Source of the DNA: Thelonectria olida
Lineage: Eukaryota > Ascomycota > Sordariomycetes > Hypocreales > Nectriaceae
Length of the DNA: 64,000 nucleotides
Reading direction: 5' to 3'
Assembly (NCBI GenBank): GCA_020736575.1
Contig: JAGPYM010000005.1
Coordinates: 1,054,001-1,118,000, forward strand
Of this stretch, positions 1-9,595 are shown piece after piece (the first letter of the stretch is position 1; each line of letters begins with the position of its first letter). Below the pieces are notes generated by a model. The model ran no database searches. It saw only the letters and a list, made by a program, of their open reading frames with translations, and was not told the DNA's origin. Both the position numbers and the translations under genes were made by a program.

Positions 1-1
1 G

Positions 2-76
2 GAGGAGTTTGACATGGTTGACGATGACGAGGGGGAGGAGGTTTCATTGTTGAATGAAGAGACATGGCTTGGATAG
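2..76 (+). CDS. 3' end of an unidentified acidic protein (partial)
   Basis: An open frame runs in from the left edge and stops at a TAG at 74-76. The 24 visible residues are strongly acidic, with a run of Asp and Glu around residues 6-13, and end in EETWLG. Acidic tails like this are common on fungal membrane and nuclear proteins, so no family can be assigned. It could also be a chance open frame, since only 75 bases are visible. Nothing downstream is in frame with it. Confidence 0.35.
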   Translation, partial: EEFDMVDDDEGEEVSLLNEETWLG

Positions 77-1999
77 ACTTTGCACAATATACCCCCGTCA
101 TTATGACTACCCAGGAAGGCATTGGCGCGGCGGAGCGCGCCCAAGGACATAGGGCTGACGCGTCCAACGGGTTCGATTTCAGCCCGTTGAGCCTGATGGC
201 TGGGTAGGGTTGATTTTTTACGATGTGTCTACTGAGCCTCCAGCGTCGGAGCGGCGATCAACGGCAGTGCGCCTCAGCAAATGGCAACCTGAGACGGATC
301 GGGACGGTCGATTTTACGCACCGCTCCCGGGATCCACCTCCGTCCTCCGGGGGGAATTATCGGGACGGGTCATAATTGCGAGATGGAATCATGGAGTTGA
401 GAGGACTACCCCTGTCGTATTTTTATCGTATTTCGGATTGGAGATTCGCGGCCTGGAAGAAATCCTTAAATCGGTGGAGGAGATTGGGTGGATTGTGATA
501 GGTGCCTAGACTGATGGAGGCTGTGCAGCGCCATCTCAGTCAATGTTCATTGGAATGGAGGGTGGGGATGGTCTTGTCGGCCCTAGTTTCAAGCATTGTG
601 ATGCTCAACTAGGCTTGATGGTGCGAATGGTTCAGTACTGTACCTCGTCGTGTTAATATAGATACGAAAACACGACGGGCGCACATAGGCCGTGTTGCAA
701 TGTGACACCTTGGCTTCGTTTTAAGCCACTGCCGTTTCAAGCCATTGAGGCAGACAACGACATTCGAGACAATTGATGACGGGATGGTAATCAGCCCAGA
801 TGTCAAGACGTGTGTGATGGGCATGGCAGACTTCGCTTGGCATTCTTGCAATGAATGGAGACGCCAAGAAGCAAAGGGATTGAGGGAAGGGCACATTTTC
901 TTTCAGGATGGACACACGTGCCTGCAGTGCTGTCGGAAAACCCGAGCAATGCGAGAGAGGTGGGACATTTCCGTGCCCATGATGAAGATGCCAAGGGTCG
1001 GAGTTCGGGCGGTTATCTGGCCGATGCTCTAGACGGGGGATGGCCATTGGGTGCGCCTGCGAGTCGATGCTGTCAGCCCAGCCAGGAGAGCATACGATTT
1101 ACGACATGGATGGATGGAGAGCGACAGAAAGGCAATTAGGGACAAGGCCAAAGACAAAGTGCTGATGGAGGGGCGCAAGCAGCGGGCGAGTTAGTGCTCA
1201 GCCTGGGGGTTTGTCGGATTCGTCGTACAGCTTGCCCAATCTCTTCGCGACGGCAGCGATACGGGGAACACGATCCTTCATGCATTCGGCACTGCTGACC
1301 CGACAAGGGGTGAGGTGAGTCGTCGTCACCACGCAGAGTCTCATTTGATGAGTGTTGGAGGATCGTGTCGGGTAGCTGACTGCATACTAACAACACAGCC
1401 CCGAGATACAAACAGGAGTGGAGGGCAATTGGCGAGCAGACCATTCCGGTCTTACAGGGCAACATCAAGGTTGTGCGCCGCCCGGGACAGAGAGCCAAGG
1501 CCCCAAGGCCCCAATGCCACCTCTCGCTCACTGCTAATGCCCGCTAAGTCAAACGCAGCCCGGGCTTCCCCCCACTGATGCACCCGTTGGCCCACTGCTC
1601 CATCCATCGAGACTCTGCTCGCGTCGCGGGAACGGTAGAAAGACGGTTCCGCCGCCGATACGAATATAACCAGCGTCTCGTCTCCGTGCCTCAATTCGAG
1701 GTCTCGGAATATTCATCTTCATCAATTAGAATACCTTCTTTTGTCGCCTTGTCCCGACAGCTTCTGAATCTGGAGTGCGGGCCTGGCACGAGCTTCAGGG
1801 CTGAAGCGACTTCACCCTTCCTTTCTTCTCACAATCCCTTTTCTGTACATGATAATAATTGTCTTTCTCCAACCCCGGTTTGTTGATGGCTTCACTTCTT
1901 TGACCTAATACACACCTATCAACTTCGACACATCTTACCCCTCTTGCATCGAATAGCTTCACTCCCAAGGAGTAGCCTTCGGGCTCACCATCGCCCATC
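77..1999. other. Intergenic, promoter side of the ABC transporter
   Basis: No supported gene. Open frames of up to about 130 codons overlap on both strands without recognisable domains or consistent splice signals. The last 200 bases (about 1800-1999) are C/T-rich with runs such as ttcacccttcctttcttctc, typical of a fungal core promoter and 5' leader, and serve the transporter starting at 2000. Confidence 0.5.
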
Positions 2000-4900
2000 A
2001 TGACCTTCTTCAAGCAAGTCGTGACCCTCATGGGCAAGAATCTGCGCATCCTTCTCTTTAGACACCTGCTGCTCTGCGTCATCATGGCCTTTCTCCTGCC
2101 AACCTTTCTCTCGTCCTTCTTCAGCTTCGCAAAAAACCTCTTCGTGCCTCCAGCCGTCTTCGGCATCGCATCGCCTCATCCCGTCAAGACGCTGGCCCAA
2201 GCCTTCGACGATGCCCGCAGCAGCAGCCGCGACAAGTTTGTCCTCGTCAACAACGGCCACTCGGGTGGAAGCATCGATCGCGTCCTCGACAAGCTTGAAG
2301 ACGAGGCCAAGGCTGCTGCCGACTTTATCGAGGTTGTCCGTATTGAGGATGAGGACCAGCTCACTACCGAATGTCGTAGCAGTCTTCGCGGCGTCTCGAC
2401 TTGCTTTGGTGCCGTTGTCATGCGCTCCTCTCCAAGCGAAGGGAGGGGGGGTATTTGGAACTACACCATCCGCACTGATGGCGCTCTGCTCGCCAGCGTC
2501 GGAAAGATCGACGTCGACTCATCCAAGAACGACCAAGAAGTCTATCTCCTCCCCGTCCAGCGCGCTGTCGACACCATCATCGTCCGTCTCAACAGCTCTC
2601 GCAGCACGGCTCTCGACGACACTCAGGAGTATCCCTTCACGACGCTCACGCCCGACGAGCGTGACGACCGCATCCGAGAAGTCTACCAGAACATCATTAC
2701 CAGCTGGATGGCCGTTGCCTTTATTGCCACTGTCATCTGGGTCACCTATCACTTGACGGGCTTCATTGCTACCGAACGCGAGACTGGCATGTCAGTCTTG
2801 ATCGACTCCATGATGCCTGTTCGCAAGCCCTGGATGGCTCAAGCTGCGAGGATCATTGCGCATCACTTGTCCTTTTCTCTCATATACGCTCCTGCTTGGG
2901 TTGTTGGGTCCATCACGATTCGCCAGGGCGTCTTTGCCCAGACAAGCATTGGCATCGTCCTCATCTTTCACATCCTTGCTGGCTTGGCCTTTACCTCGTT
3001 TGCCATCCTCTTCGCTTCCATCTTCAAGAAGGCTCAGCTCAGCGGCGTCACCTCGATTCTAGCCTGCATGCTTCTCGGCATTCTCGCCCAGTCCATCACC
3101 TCGCCCGGCACCGGCACAGTTGCTGTCCTGTCCTTGCTATTCTCTCCCTGTGCCTACGTCTACTTTGTCACAAACATGGCCCGTTTCGAGGAGGTCGGCC
3201 GCCCAACCAACCTTGTCGAAGTCGCCCCGGATAGTCCTTCGCAGATTTCCGGCATCGTCATCTGGATCTTCCTCATCATTCAGATCCTCGCGTACCCCCT
3301 GCTTGGTGCCCTCATTGAGAACGCCCTTTACGGTAACTCGACACAGGGCCGTAAGATTCTCCTCCGTCAGGAAGACGTTAGAACCCTTGGCGGCCATGCT
3401 GTACAGTTGCAACAATTCTCCAAGACATACTACCCTAGCATATTCTCCCGCTTGTTCACCAGAGGAACTGCCAAGAAGGAACCCGTCAAGGCTGTTGATG
3501 AGCTGACCTTTGACGTCGGAAGAGGCCAAATCGTTGCGTTGCTTGGGGCCAATGGAAGTGGCAAGAGTACGACGCTCGACGCAATTGCTGGAATGAATAA
3601 ATTAACAAATGGGTCAATCACCATCGACGGCTCGGGCGGTCTTGGTATCGCTCCCCAGAAGAACGTCCTCTGGGACGACTTGACGGTGGAGGAGCATATC
3701 CGCATCTTCAACCACCTCAAGGCCCCCGACGCTCGATCTACGACTCAGGGAATTCACGATCTCATCAAATCTATCGACCTATGGAAGAAGCGCCGCGCAT
3801 TCGCCAAGACGCTCTCGGGTGGTCAGAAGCGCAAGCTCCAGCTGGGAATGATGTTGACTGGTGGCAGCGCTGTGTGCTGTGTCGACGAAGTCAGCAGCGG
3901 TATTGATCCTCTGTCGCGCCGGAAGCTTTGGGATATCTTGCTGGCCGAACGCGGCCGAAGGACTCTGATTCTGACGACACATTTCCTCGACGAGGCCGAC
4001 CTTCTCGCCGATCATATTGCTATTCTCTCCAAAGGAACTCTTCGAGCTGAAGGATCATCTGTCGAACTCAAGGATAGACTGGGCGGTGGCTACAGAGTCA
4101 ACGTGCCCAAGGACCAGGGATTCAAGACCAGCCCCGATGTTGAAGGAGTGACAAAGAAGGACGCCTTTGATCTTGTCACCTACACGGCTCCGTCTTCTCA
4201 GCTTGCCGCCACCGTCATCAAACGTCTCGAAGCTGCAGGTATCAACGAGTACCGCTTCTCGGGTCCCACTATTGAAGATGTGTTCCTCCAAGTCGCCGAA
4301 GAGATTCGAGAGGAAGAAGCTTTCCGGACCACCAACAAGTCTCTATCCGTCCCGTCAAATGAAATTGAGAAGGGCTCCGAAGGGGAAGATGGTTCTCCCA
4401 AGGGCTTGAAGCTTATGGATGGACAGAGAGTTGGAATCGTCAAGCAGGCTATCATTCTTTTCATGAAGCGCTTGACTATCCTCAAAAGAAACCGGATTCC
4501 CTACATCGTCGCCTTTCTTCTTCCGATCCTCGCTGCTGGTCTGACGTCCCTGTACATCAACGGCCAGTCCCCAACTGGTTGCTCTCCCAGCGATCAGGCC
4601 TCAAACTCGTCGACGGAGGATGCCTTTAGCCAGATCGATTCCGACGACTCGATTCTCTTCCTGGCCGGACCTTCTTCCAAGATATCTACGTCTACCTTGA
4701 CTCGTCTTTTTGCCCCTCTCTTCGGTGGCATGGGTGGCAGCGACGCATCTGCTGGTACTACAGCTCTTGCCAACATCGAGACGGTCGACTCTTTCAGTGA
4801 CTTCCAAAAGTATATCGAGAACCACCGCAAGAACGTCACCACTGCTCTCTGGCTTGGTGACGACAGCCAAGAGCCTACTATTGCCTGGGTCGCCAACATG

Positions 4901-6862
4901 TTCCTCACCAGCCCTATCCTCGCCCAGCAATTCCTAGACGTCATGCTGACCAACACGTCCATCGCGACGACTTGGTCTGAGTTCGAGGTCCCCTTCAGCC
5001 CCAGCACCGGCAAGGCCCTGAACCTGGTTGTATACATGGGCATCGCCCTGTCGGTCTATCCAGCCTTCTTTGCTCTCTACCCGAGCATGGAACGTCGTAG
5101 ATTTGTCCGCGGCCTCGAGTACTCCAACGGTGTTCGACCGTTCCCCCTCTGGATCGCCTATCTCCTGTTTGACTTTATCATCGCCCTCGTCAGCTCCGCG
5201 ATTGTGACGGCCATCTGGGCTGGCGTGTCCAACATTTGGTTCCATCTGGGATACGTCTTCCTGGTCTTCTTCCTATACGCCATCGCTGCCATTCTCATGG
5301 CCTACGTCATCTCTCTGTTTACAAAGACTCAGTTGGGGACGTATGCGTGGGCTGCAGCCGGACAGACTTTCTTCTTCCTGGTCTATCTGATCTCCTACAT
5401 GTGTGTCATCACCTACTCTCCGGTTACCAAGATCGATTCGGACCTGAAGTATGTTCACTTCATTGTGTCTGCCTTGGCTCCCATTGGATCGGTATTGAGA
5501 GCCTTGTTTGTCACACTGAATCTCTTTTCGACTGCTTGTGACGGTGATGAGCTGTCCTCCAACCCCGGAGGCATTTTGTTCTACGGCGCACCGATCCTGT
5601 ATCTCATCATCCAACCCATCGTACTCTTTGGTCTTCTCATCTGGTTCGACAAGGGGTCCGCCGGCTCGTCGCTGCGCGGAATGTTCGGTAACCGAAAGAC
5701 TGAATCTGACCCCGAGCAGTCTGATGAGGAACTCGCCTTTGAACTGTCTCGAGTCACCAGCAACGCCTCCAACGAGAATGGCCTGCGTGTCGTCCACGTT
5801 ACGAAGACGTTTGGCAAAAACACGGCCGTCGACAACGTCACTTTTGGCATCAAACGTGGCGAGGTGTTTGCCCTTCTTGGTCCCAATGGCGCTGGAAAAT
5901 CAACAACCATCTCCATGATCCGTGGCGACCTCAAGCCCAGTCGTGATGGTGGTGATATCTTTGTCGAGGACGTCTCCGTCACCAAGAACCTTGCCGCTGC
6001 TCGTGCGAACCTCGGTGTCTGCCCGCAGTTCGATGCCATGGACCAGATGACTGTCAGGGAACACCTCGAGTTCTACGCCAAGGTGCGCGGGATTCCTGAC
6101 GTGGACTACAACGTCAACGCTGTTCTCCAGGCTGTCGGCCTGAGCTCCTTCTCGACTCGCATGGCCAACGCCTTGTCTGGCGGCAACAAGCGCAAGCTGA
6201 GTCTCGGCATCGCATTGATGGGCAATCCCACCGTCGTCCTTCTCGACGAGCCCTCTTCCGGCCTCGACGCTGCGTCCAAGCGAATCATGTGGAAGACTCT
6301 GGCTGCAACGGTTCCTGGACGGTCTATCCTCTTGACAACGCACAGCATGGAGGAAGCCGACGCCTTGGCTGGTCGCGCCGGTATCCTTGCTCGACGAATG
6401 CTCGCTCTCGGAACGCCAGACGATCTCCGCCACCGCTTTGGCGACGCTCTTCATATCCATCTCGTGTCCGTGACCGCGCCGCGCACCACGGACGAAGAAA
6501 TGAACAAGACCATGCAGTGGATCCGCCAGACGCTTCCTTCGGCCCAGGTCGACGAGAAGACGTACCACGGACAGATCCGCTTCTCGGTGCGGGCGAGCCA
6601 GGTTCTCGCGACGACCCAGGGCAGGCAGGAGAGCGAGATTGTCAAAGACGGCCAGGACATCACACAGAGCGCCATCGGTCACCTCGTGGTGTTGCTGGAG
6701 GAGCACAAGCAACAGCTGGGCATTGGGCACTACAGCGTGTGCCCGACGACGCTGGACCAGGTGTTCCTGACCATTGTTGGACAACACAATGTCAAGGAGG
6801 AGAACTCGGAGGAAAAGCAAGACAGCGTTTGGATGAGGATCCTCAAGTTTGGAAGGTCTTAA
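2000..6862 (+). CDS. Full-size ABC transporter, subfamily A
   Basis: A single uninterrupted frame of 1620 residues with two repeats of membrane domain plus nucleotide-binding domain. The first half begins with a membrane segment at about residues 25-50, a large extracytosolic loop, then a cluster of spans at about 230-440. The first ATPase has Walker A GANGSGKST near residue 517, signature LSGGQKRK near 608 and Walker B ending VDEV near 633. The second membrane domain spans about 1010-1220. The second ATPase has Walker A GPNGAGKST near 1294, signature LSGGNKRK near 1391 and Walker B LLDEP near 1415. This order and the large loops after the first span of each half are characteristic of ABC-A proteins, which in animals move lipids; substrates of the fungal members are largely unknown. 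The first Walker B is slightly degenerate (CCVDEV) but keeps the Asp-Glu pair. The start is the first ATG after a pyrimidine-rich leader. The intronless structure is notable among its intron-rich neighbours. Confidence 0.95.
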   Translation: MTFFKQVVTLMGKNLRILLFRHLLLCVIMAFLLPTFLSSFFSFAKNLFVPPAVFGIASPHPVKTLAQAFDDARSSSRDKFVLVNNGHSGGSIDRVLDKLEDEAKAAADFIEVVRIEDEDQLTTECRSSLRGVSTCFGAVVMRSSPSEGRGGIWNYTIRTDGALLASVGKIDVDSSKNDQEVYLLPVQRAVDTIIVRLNSSRSTALDDTQEYPFTTLTPDERDDRIREVYQNIITSWMAVAFIATVIWVTYHLTGFIATERETGMSVLIDSMMPVRKPWMAQAARIIAHHLSFSLIYAPAWVVGSITIRQGVFAQTSIGIVLIFHILAGLAFTSFAILFASIFKKAQLSGVTSILACMLLGILAQSITSPGTGTVAVLSLLFSPCAYVYFVTNMARFEEVGRPTNLVEVAPDSPSQISGIVIWIFLIIQILAYPLLGALIENALYGNSTQGRKILLRQEDVRTLGGHAVQLQQFSKTYYPSIFSRLFTRGTAKKEPVKAVDELTFDVGRGQIVALLGANGSGKSTTLDAIAGMNKLTNGSITIDGSGGLGIAPQKNVLWDDLTVEEHIRIFNHLKAPDARSTTQGIHDLIKSIDLWKKRRAFAKTLSGGQKRKLQLGMMLTGGSAVCCVDEVSSGIDPLSRRKLWDILLAERGRRTLILTTHFLDEADLLADHIAILSKGTLRAEGSSVELKDRLGGGYRVNVPKDQGFKTSPDVEGVTKKDAFDLVTYTAPSSQLAATVIKRLEAAGINEYRFSGPTIEDVFLQVAEEIREEEAFRTTNKSLSVPSNEIEKGSEGEDGSPKGLKLMDGQRVGIVKQAIILFMKRLTILKRNRIPYIVAFLLPILAAGLTSLYINGQSPTGCSPSDQASNSSTEDAFSQIDSDDSILFLAGPSSKISTSTLTRLFAPLFGGMGGSDASAGTTALANIETVDSFSDFQKYIENHRKNVTTALWLGDDSQEPTIAWVANMFLTSPILAQQFLDVMLTNTSIATTWSEFEVPFSPSTGKALNLVVYMGIALSVYPAFFALYPSMERRRFVRGLEYSNGVRPFPLWIAYLLFDFIIALVSSAIVTAIWAGVSNIWFHLGYVFLVFFLYAIAAILMAYVISLFTKTQLGTYAWAAAGQTFFFLVYLISYMCVITYSPVTKIDSDLKYVHFIVSALAPIGSVLRALFVTLNLFSTACDGDELSSNPGGILFYGAPILYLIIQPIVLFGLLIWFDKGSAGSSLRGMFGNRKTESDPEQSDEELAFELSRVTSNASNENGLRVVHVTKTFGKNTAVDNVTFGIKRGEVFALLGPNGAGKSTTISMIRGDLKPSRDGGDIFVEDVSVTKNLAAARANLGVCPQFDAMDQMTVREHLEFYAKVRGIPDVDYNVNAVLQAVGLSSFSTRMANALSGGNKRKLSLGIALMGNPTVVLLDEPSSGLDAASKRIMWKTLAATVPGRSILLTTHSMEEADALAGRAGILARRMLALGTPDDLRHRFGDALHIHLVSVTAPRTTDEEMNKTMQWIRQTLPSAQVDEKTYHGQIRFSVRASQVLATTQGRQESEIVKDGQDITQSAIGHLVVLLEEHKQQLGIGHYSVCPTTLDQVFLTIVGQHNVKEENSEEKQDSVWMRILKFGRS

Positions 6863-7330
6863 ACATTGCCTTTAGAATATCTCCTATCAGTAATATATTT
6901 CTTCAACTAGGCCGAGATATCATCACCATTACGTTTGGCCTGTCATGGAACTGGGCAAAGCCAGAGCTTCTCGGCCGAATAGCTCTCGTTTTTTTGTTGT
7001 TACGCAGAAAGCCTCGGTGAGATCCTTATCACATGGGCGTCTGTCCTTAATGATGCCATTCACAACACCAGCTCACCAAGAGGTCCTCCAAGCACATCTC
7101 TCACGGCAGCTCCCTAAGTAGCTCTTCCGGACTTTCACATAGGCTTCCCAAAAATAAACGAGGCGCAAGGACTGAAGGTCAGATCGGTTCGTTTTCGCGG
7201 AGGTCACGCAATGGACCGAAGAATGACACGAGTAGGTACCAATTATGACAGTATTCTTTGTTTTGACCCGACCAAGTACTTTGTCAAATTGCCGTGAACG
7301 TATCCAACATGCAGCAAAGATAAGGAGTGA
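6863..7330. other. Convergent 3' intergenic region
   Basis: Space between the 3' ends of the transporter and the catalase. It is moderately A/T-rich and should hold both 3' UTRs. No gene or clear repeat is visible. Confidence 0.5.
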
Positions 7331-9174
7331 TCATTTAGCGAGACCTTGCTCAAGAACTTTCCTCAAGTTGTCGTCAACGCGTCCAAAGTAGTCTGTGCAA
7401 GAAGCTGTTAGCAGAGGTACTAACGAGGAAAAAACATGTCTTGATGTCAACATAGCTTACCCAAAACCTCTCCCTGTAGCTTGTCAGGGATGTCTCCCAG
7501 GGTAGGGAGTATGTTGTGGAGGAGCTGCTCCTTTCCGTCGGGCTCCTTGCAAATGATCTCCCAAAGCTTCCGAGCCTGCTCAAAGTCCTTGTCGACAACT
7601 TTTGTCGAGAATGCAGTCACATGTCCAGACCAGAGCTCACGGGTTGGCATCTGGACACGCTTGCTCTCGGTGACGGGGCGGAGTGACGAAAAGACGTAGT
7701 CAGGGTCACTGCCGTAGTTTCCGTTCATGGTTCCAGGGCCGTCTCGCACGTATGGCGCGTACACGGGGTTCGTTGGCCTGTTCGGCGGCAATTGATAGTA
7801 ATTAGGACCGACACGGTAACGGTGGGCGTCTGGATAGCTAAACATCCTGGCTTGCAGAACTGGGTCATCTCAATCAGCGTTGCGTTCCGGGGAGGATGCG
7901 ATGTTTACAAACCTGGATCCGCAGAAGGTCCAATGCCCGGGACCATATTAGACGGCGAGAAGCAGGCCTGCTCAATGTCCTGGAAGTAGTTGTCTGGCTA
8001 TTTGCGACGTGTGAGTACGGTGATAACAGGTTAGGGTGGACACAACTAACATTCTTGTCCAGGGTCAATCGCCCAACACGCCTCAAAGGGTACTTTTCGT
8101 AAGGCCAAGTGTATGTGCAATCAAAAATGTCAATCGGTGCCGTTTCCACTTCTTCAGGTTTCATGACCTGGATGGATACCGTCCAGGTCGGGAAATCACC
8201 CTTCTCGATAGCTTTGAAGAGATCCTTGACATGGTAGTCTGGCTCCGACCCTGCCAGACGCATAGCTGTATCTGCATCCATCGTTTTAATGCCATCGTCC
8301 GGTTTGAAGTGCCACTTGACGTAGACATAGCTCCCATCCTCGGTCACGTTAGCCCGGAAACGGGTCGACAGAATAAAGAAGACCTACAGCCTTGTTCAAA
8401 GTGTACGTGTGCACGCCGAAGCCATTGATGTTTCTCAAGGAAGCGGGAATGCCGCGCGGTCCAAACAGGTGCATCAAAGCGTGAATCCCCTCGGGGTTAT
8501 TGACGTGGAAGTCCCAAAACATGGTATTGTCTGGAACGTTCGTCTGAGGATGTCGCTTATGGCTCCGGTTCATGGATGGGAACTTGATTGGATCCCGAAT
8601 GAAGAAGACAGGGAGGTCGTTGAAGACAAAGTCCTGAATTCCCTCGGGAGTGTAGAATTTTGTGGCCCAGCCTCGGACATCGCGGACGGTGTCACTGGAC
8701 CCTTTCTCACCACCAACCGTTGAGATACGAGTCAATATTTTCGTCTTATTGCCAATCCCAGTGAGAAACTTTGCGTCGGTCAAATCCGAGATGTCTTCAA
8801 GAACTTCAAACTCGCCAAAGGCGCCAGCAGCCTTTGCATGAACGCTTCTACAATGCAATGATGAGTTTCTTAGAACCGGGGCTAGGACGGAGTATGTCAT
8901 ACCGTTCGGGAATGCGTTCGCGCGCAAAATGAGCGAGAATCTCGACTGTCTGCACGTCGCTCAAGACGACTAAGCCGCCGTTGCTCTGGCCATAGCGAAC
9001 TTGCTGGACAACACCACGCCTAGTTGGCTGACCTAGGCGATGGTGTCAGATCAGATTCTACCCAAGACGGTGAAGAAGCCCTTACCATTGGCAAGTGTAA
9101 CCAGAGGATCATTCGAGTCGGTCTATAAATGGTAAGCATTGAGTCTTACGAAAATGTCGAGCAGAGCTGACCAT
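7331..9174 (-). CDS. Catalase (small-subunit type)
   Basis: Haem catalase that dismutates hydrogen peroxide. Splicing eight exons (9172-9174, 9086-9122, 8903-9032, 8388-8847, 8051-8338, 7913-7997, 7461-7859, 7331-7392) gives 487 residues, the usual size of small-subunit peroxisomal or cytosolic catalases. The catalytic His lies in [32 protein letters not shown] is the conserved core, and the haem-ligand Tyr is in [14 protein letters not shown]. The C-terminus GLAK does not match a canonical PTS1. The start is uncertain. In the chosen model the ATG is followed at once by a 49-nt intron with a weak GTCAGC donor. An alternative begins at 9231, reads 13 codons and splices at a better CAG|GTAAAC donor into the same acceptor. 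The gene is divergent from the sulfite oxidase at 9596. Confidence 0.92.
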
Positions 9175-9595
9175 GATGATATCGCAGTTTACCTGATGAG
9201 ACTGGCTGCACAGACAAGCAAGGCCTGGCATTCAGTCTTGTGGTCCCCGGATGAAATAGAGCCTGCTTTTATCCGGTATCTTCTTTACCTATCGTTCTTG
9301 AAGATAAGACGTCAGAACAAGGATCCCTCAACTCACCCCATGCCAAACAACCCCGCAGTCGTATTATATCTATCATTGATGTCATCTCCGGTTACTATCC
9401 GTGTCATAGTTGAACTCTGCAACAATTCTACATCTACCACTGATGTCACGATGATTAAGCGCCATCCGAGCTATCCGTGCAGACGATTTGGTCTTCGAGT
9501 TGCTTTCAACCTTCATCTCGACATGGTCCTCGGAGAGCACATCAGACATGACAACTTTGTACCCAACAAGTGCGCACACCGGTACCTTGCCGACC
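9175..9595. promoter_or_regulatory. Shared upstream region of catalase and sulfite oxidase
   Basis: About 420 bp separate the two divergent start codons, so both promoters must lie here or overlap the neighbouring 5' ends. No unambiguous TATA element or operator could be identified by eye. The function is inferred from arrangement only. Confidence 0.5.

Noticed and set aside
171..200. Possible tRNA T-arm (gggttcgatttcagcccg)
   Set aside because: The loop is too long and no A-box or cloverleaf arms could be placed upstream.
210..509. 99-codon plus-strand open frame
   Set aside because: No motif, no promoter-like leader and weak start context; similar in length to chance frames on the other strand nearby.
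1136..1531. 131-codon minus-strand open frame
   Set aside because: Rich in Arg, Cys and Pro with no domain; a mirror of other frames in the same stretch.
5900..6820. 306-codon frame antisense to the ABC transporter
   Set aside because: Long antisense frames are common opposite GC-rich fungal coding sequence; the plus strand clearly encodes the second ATPase here.
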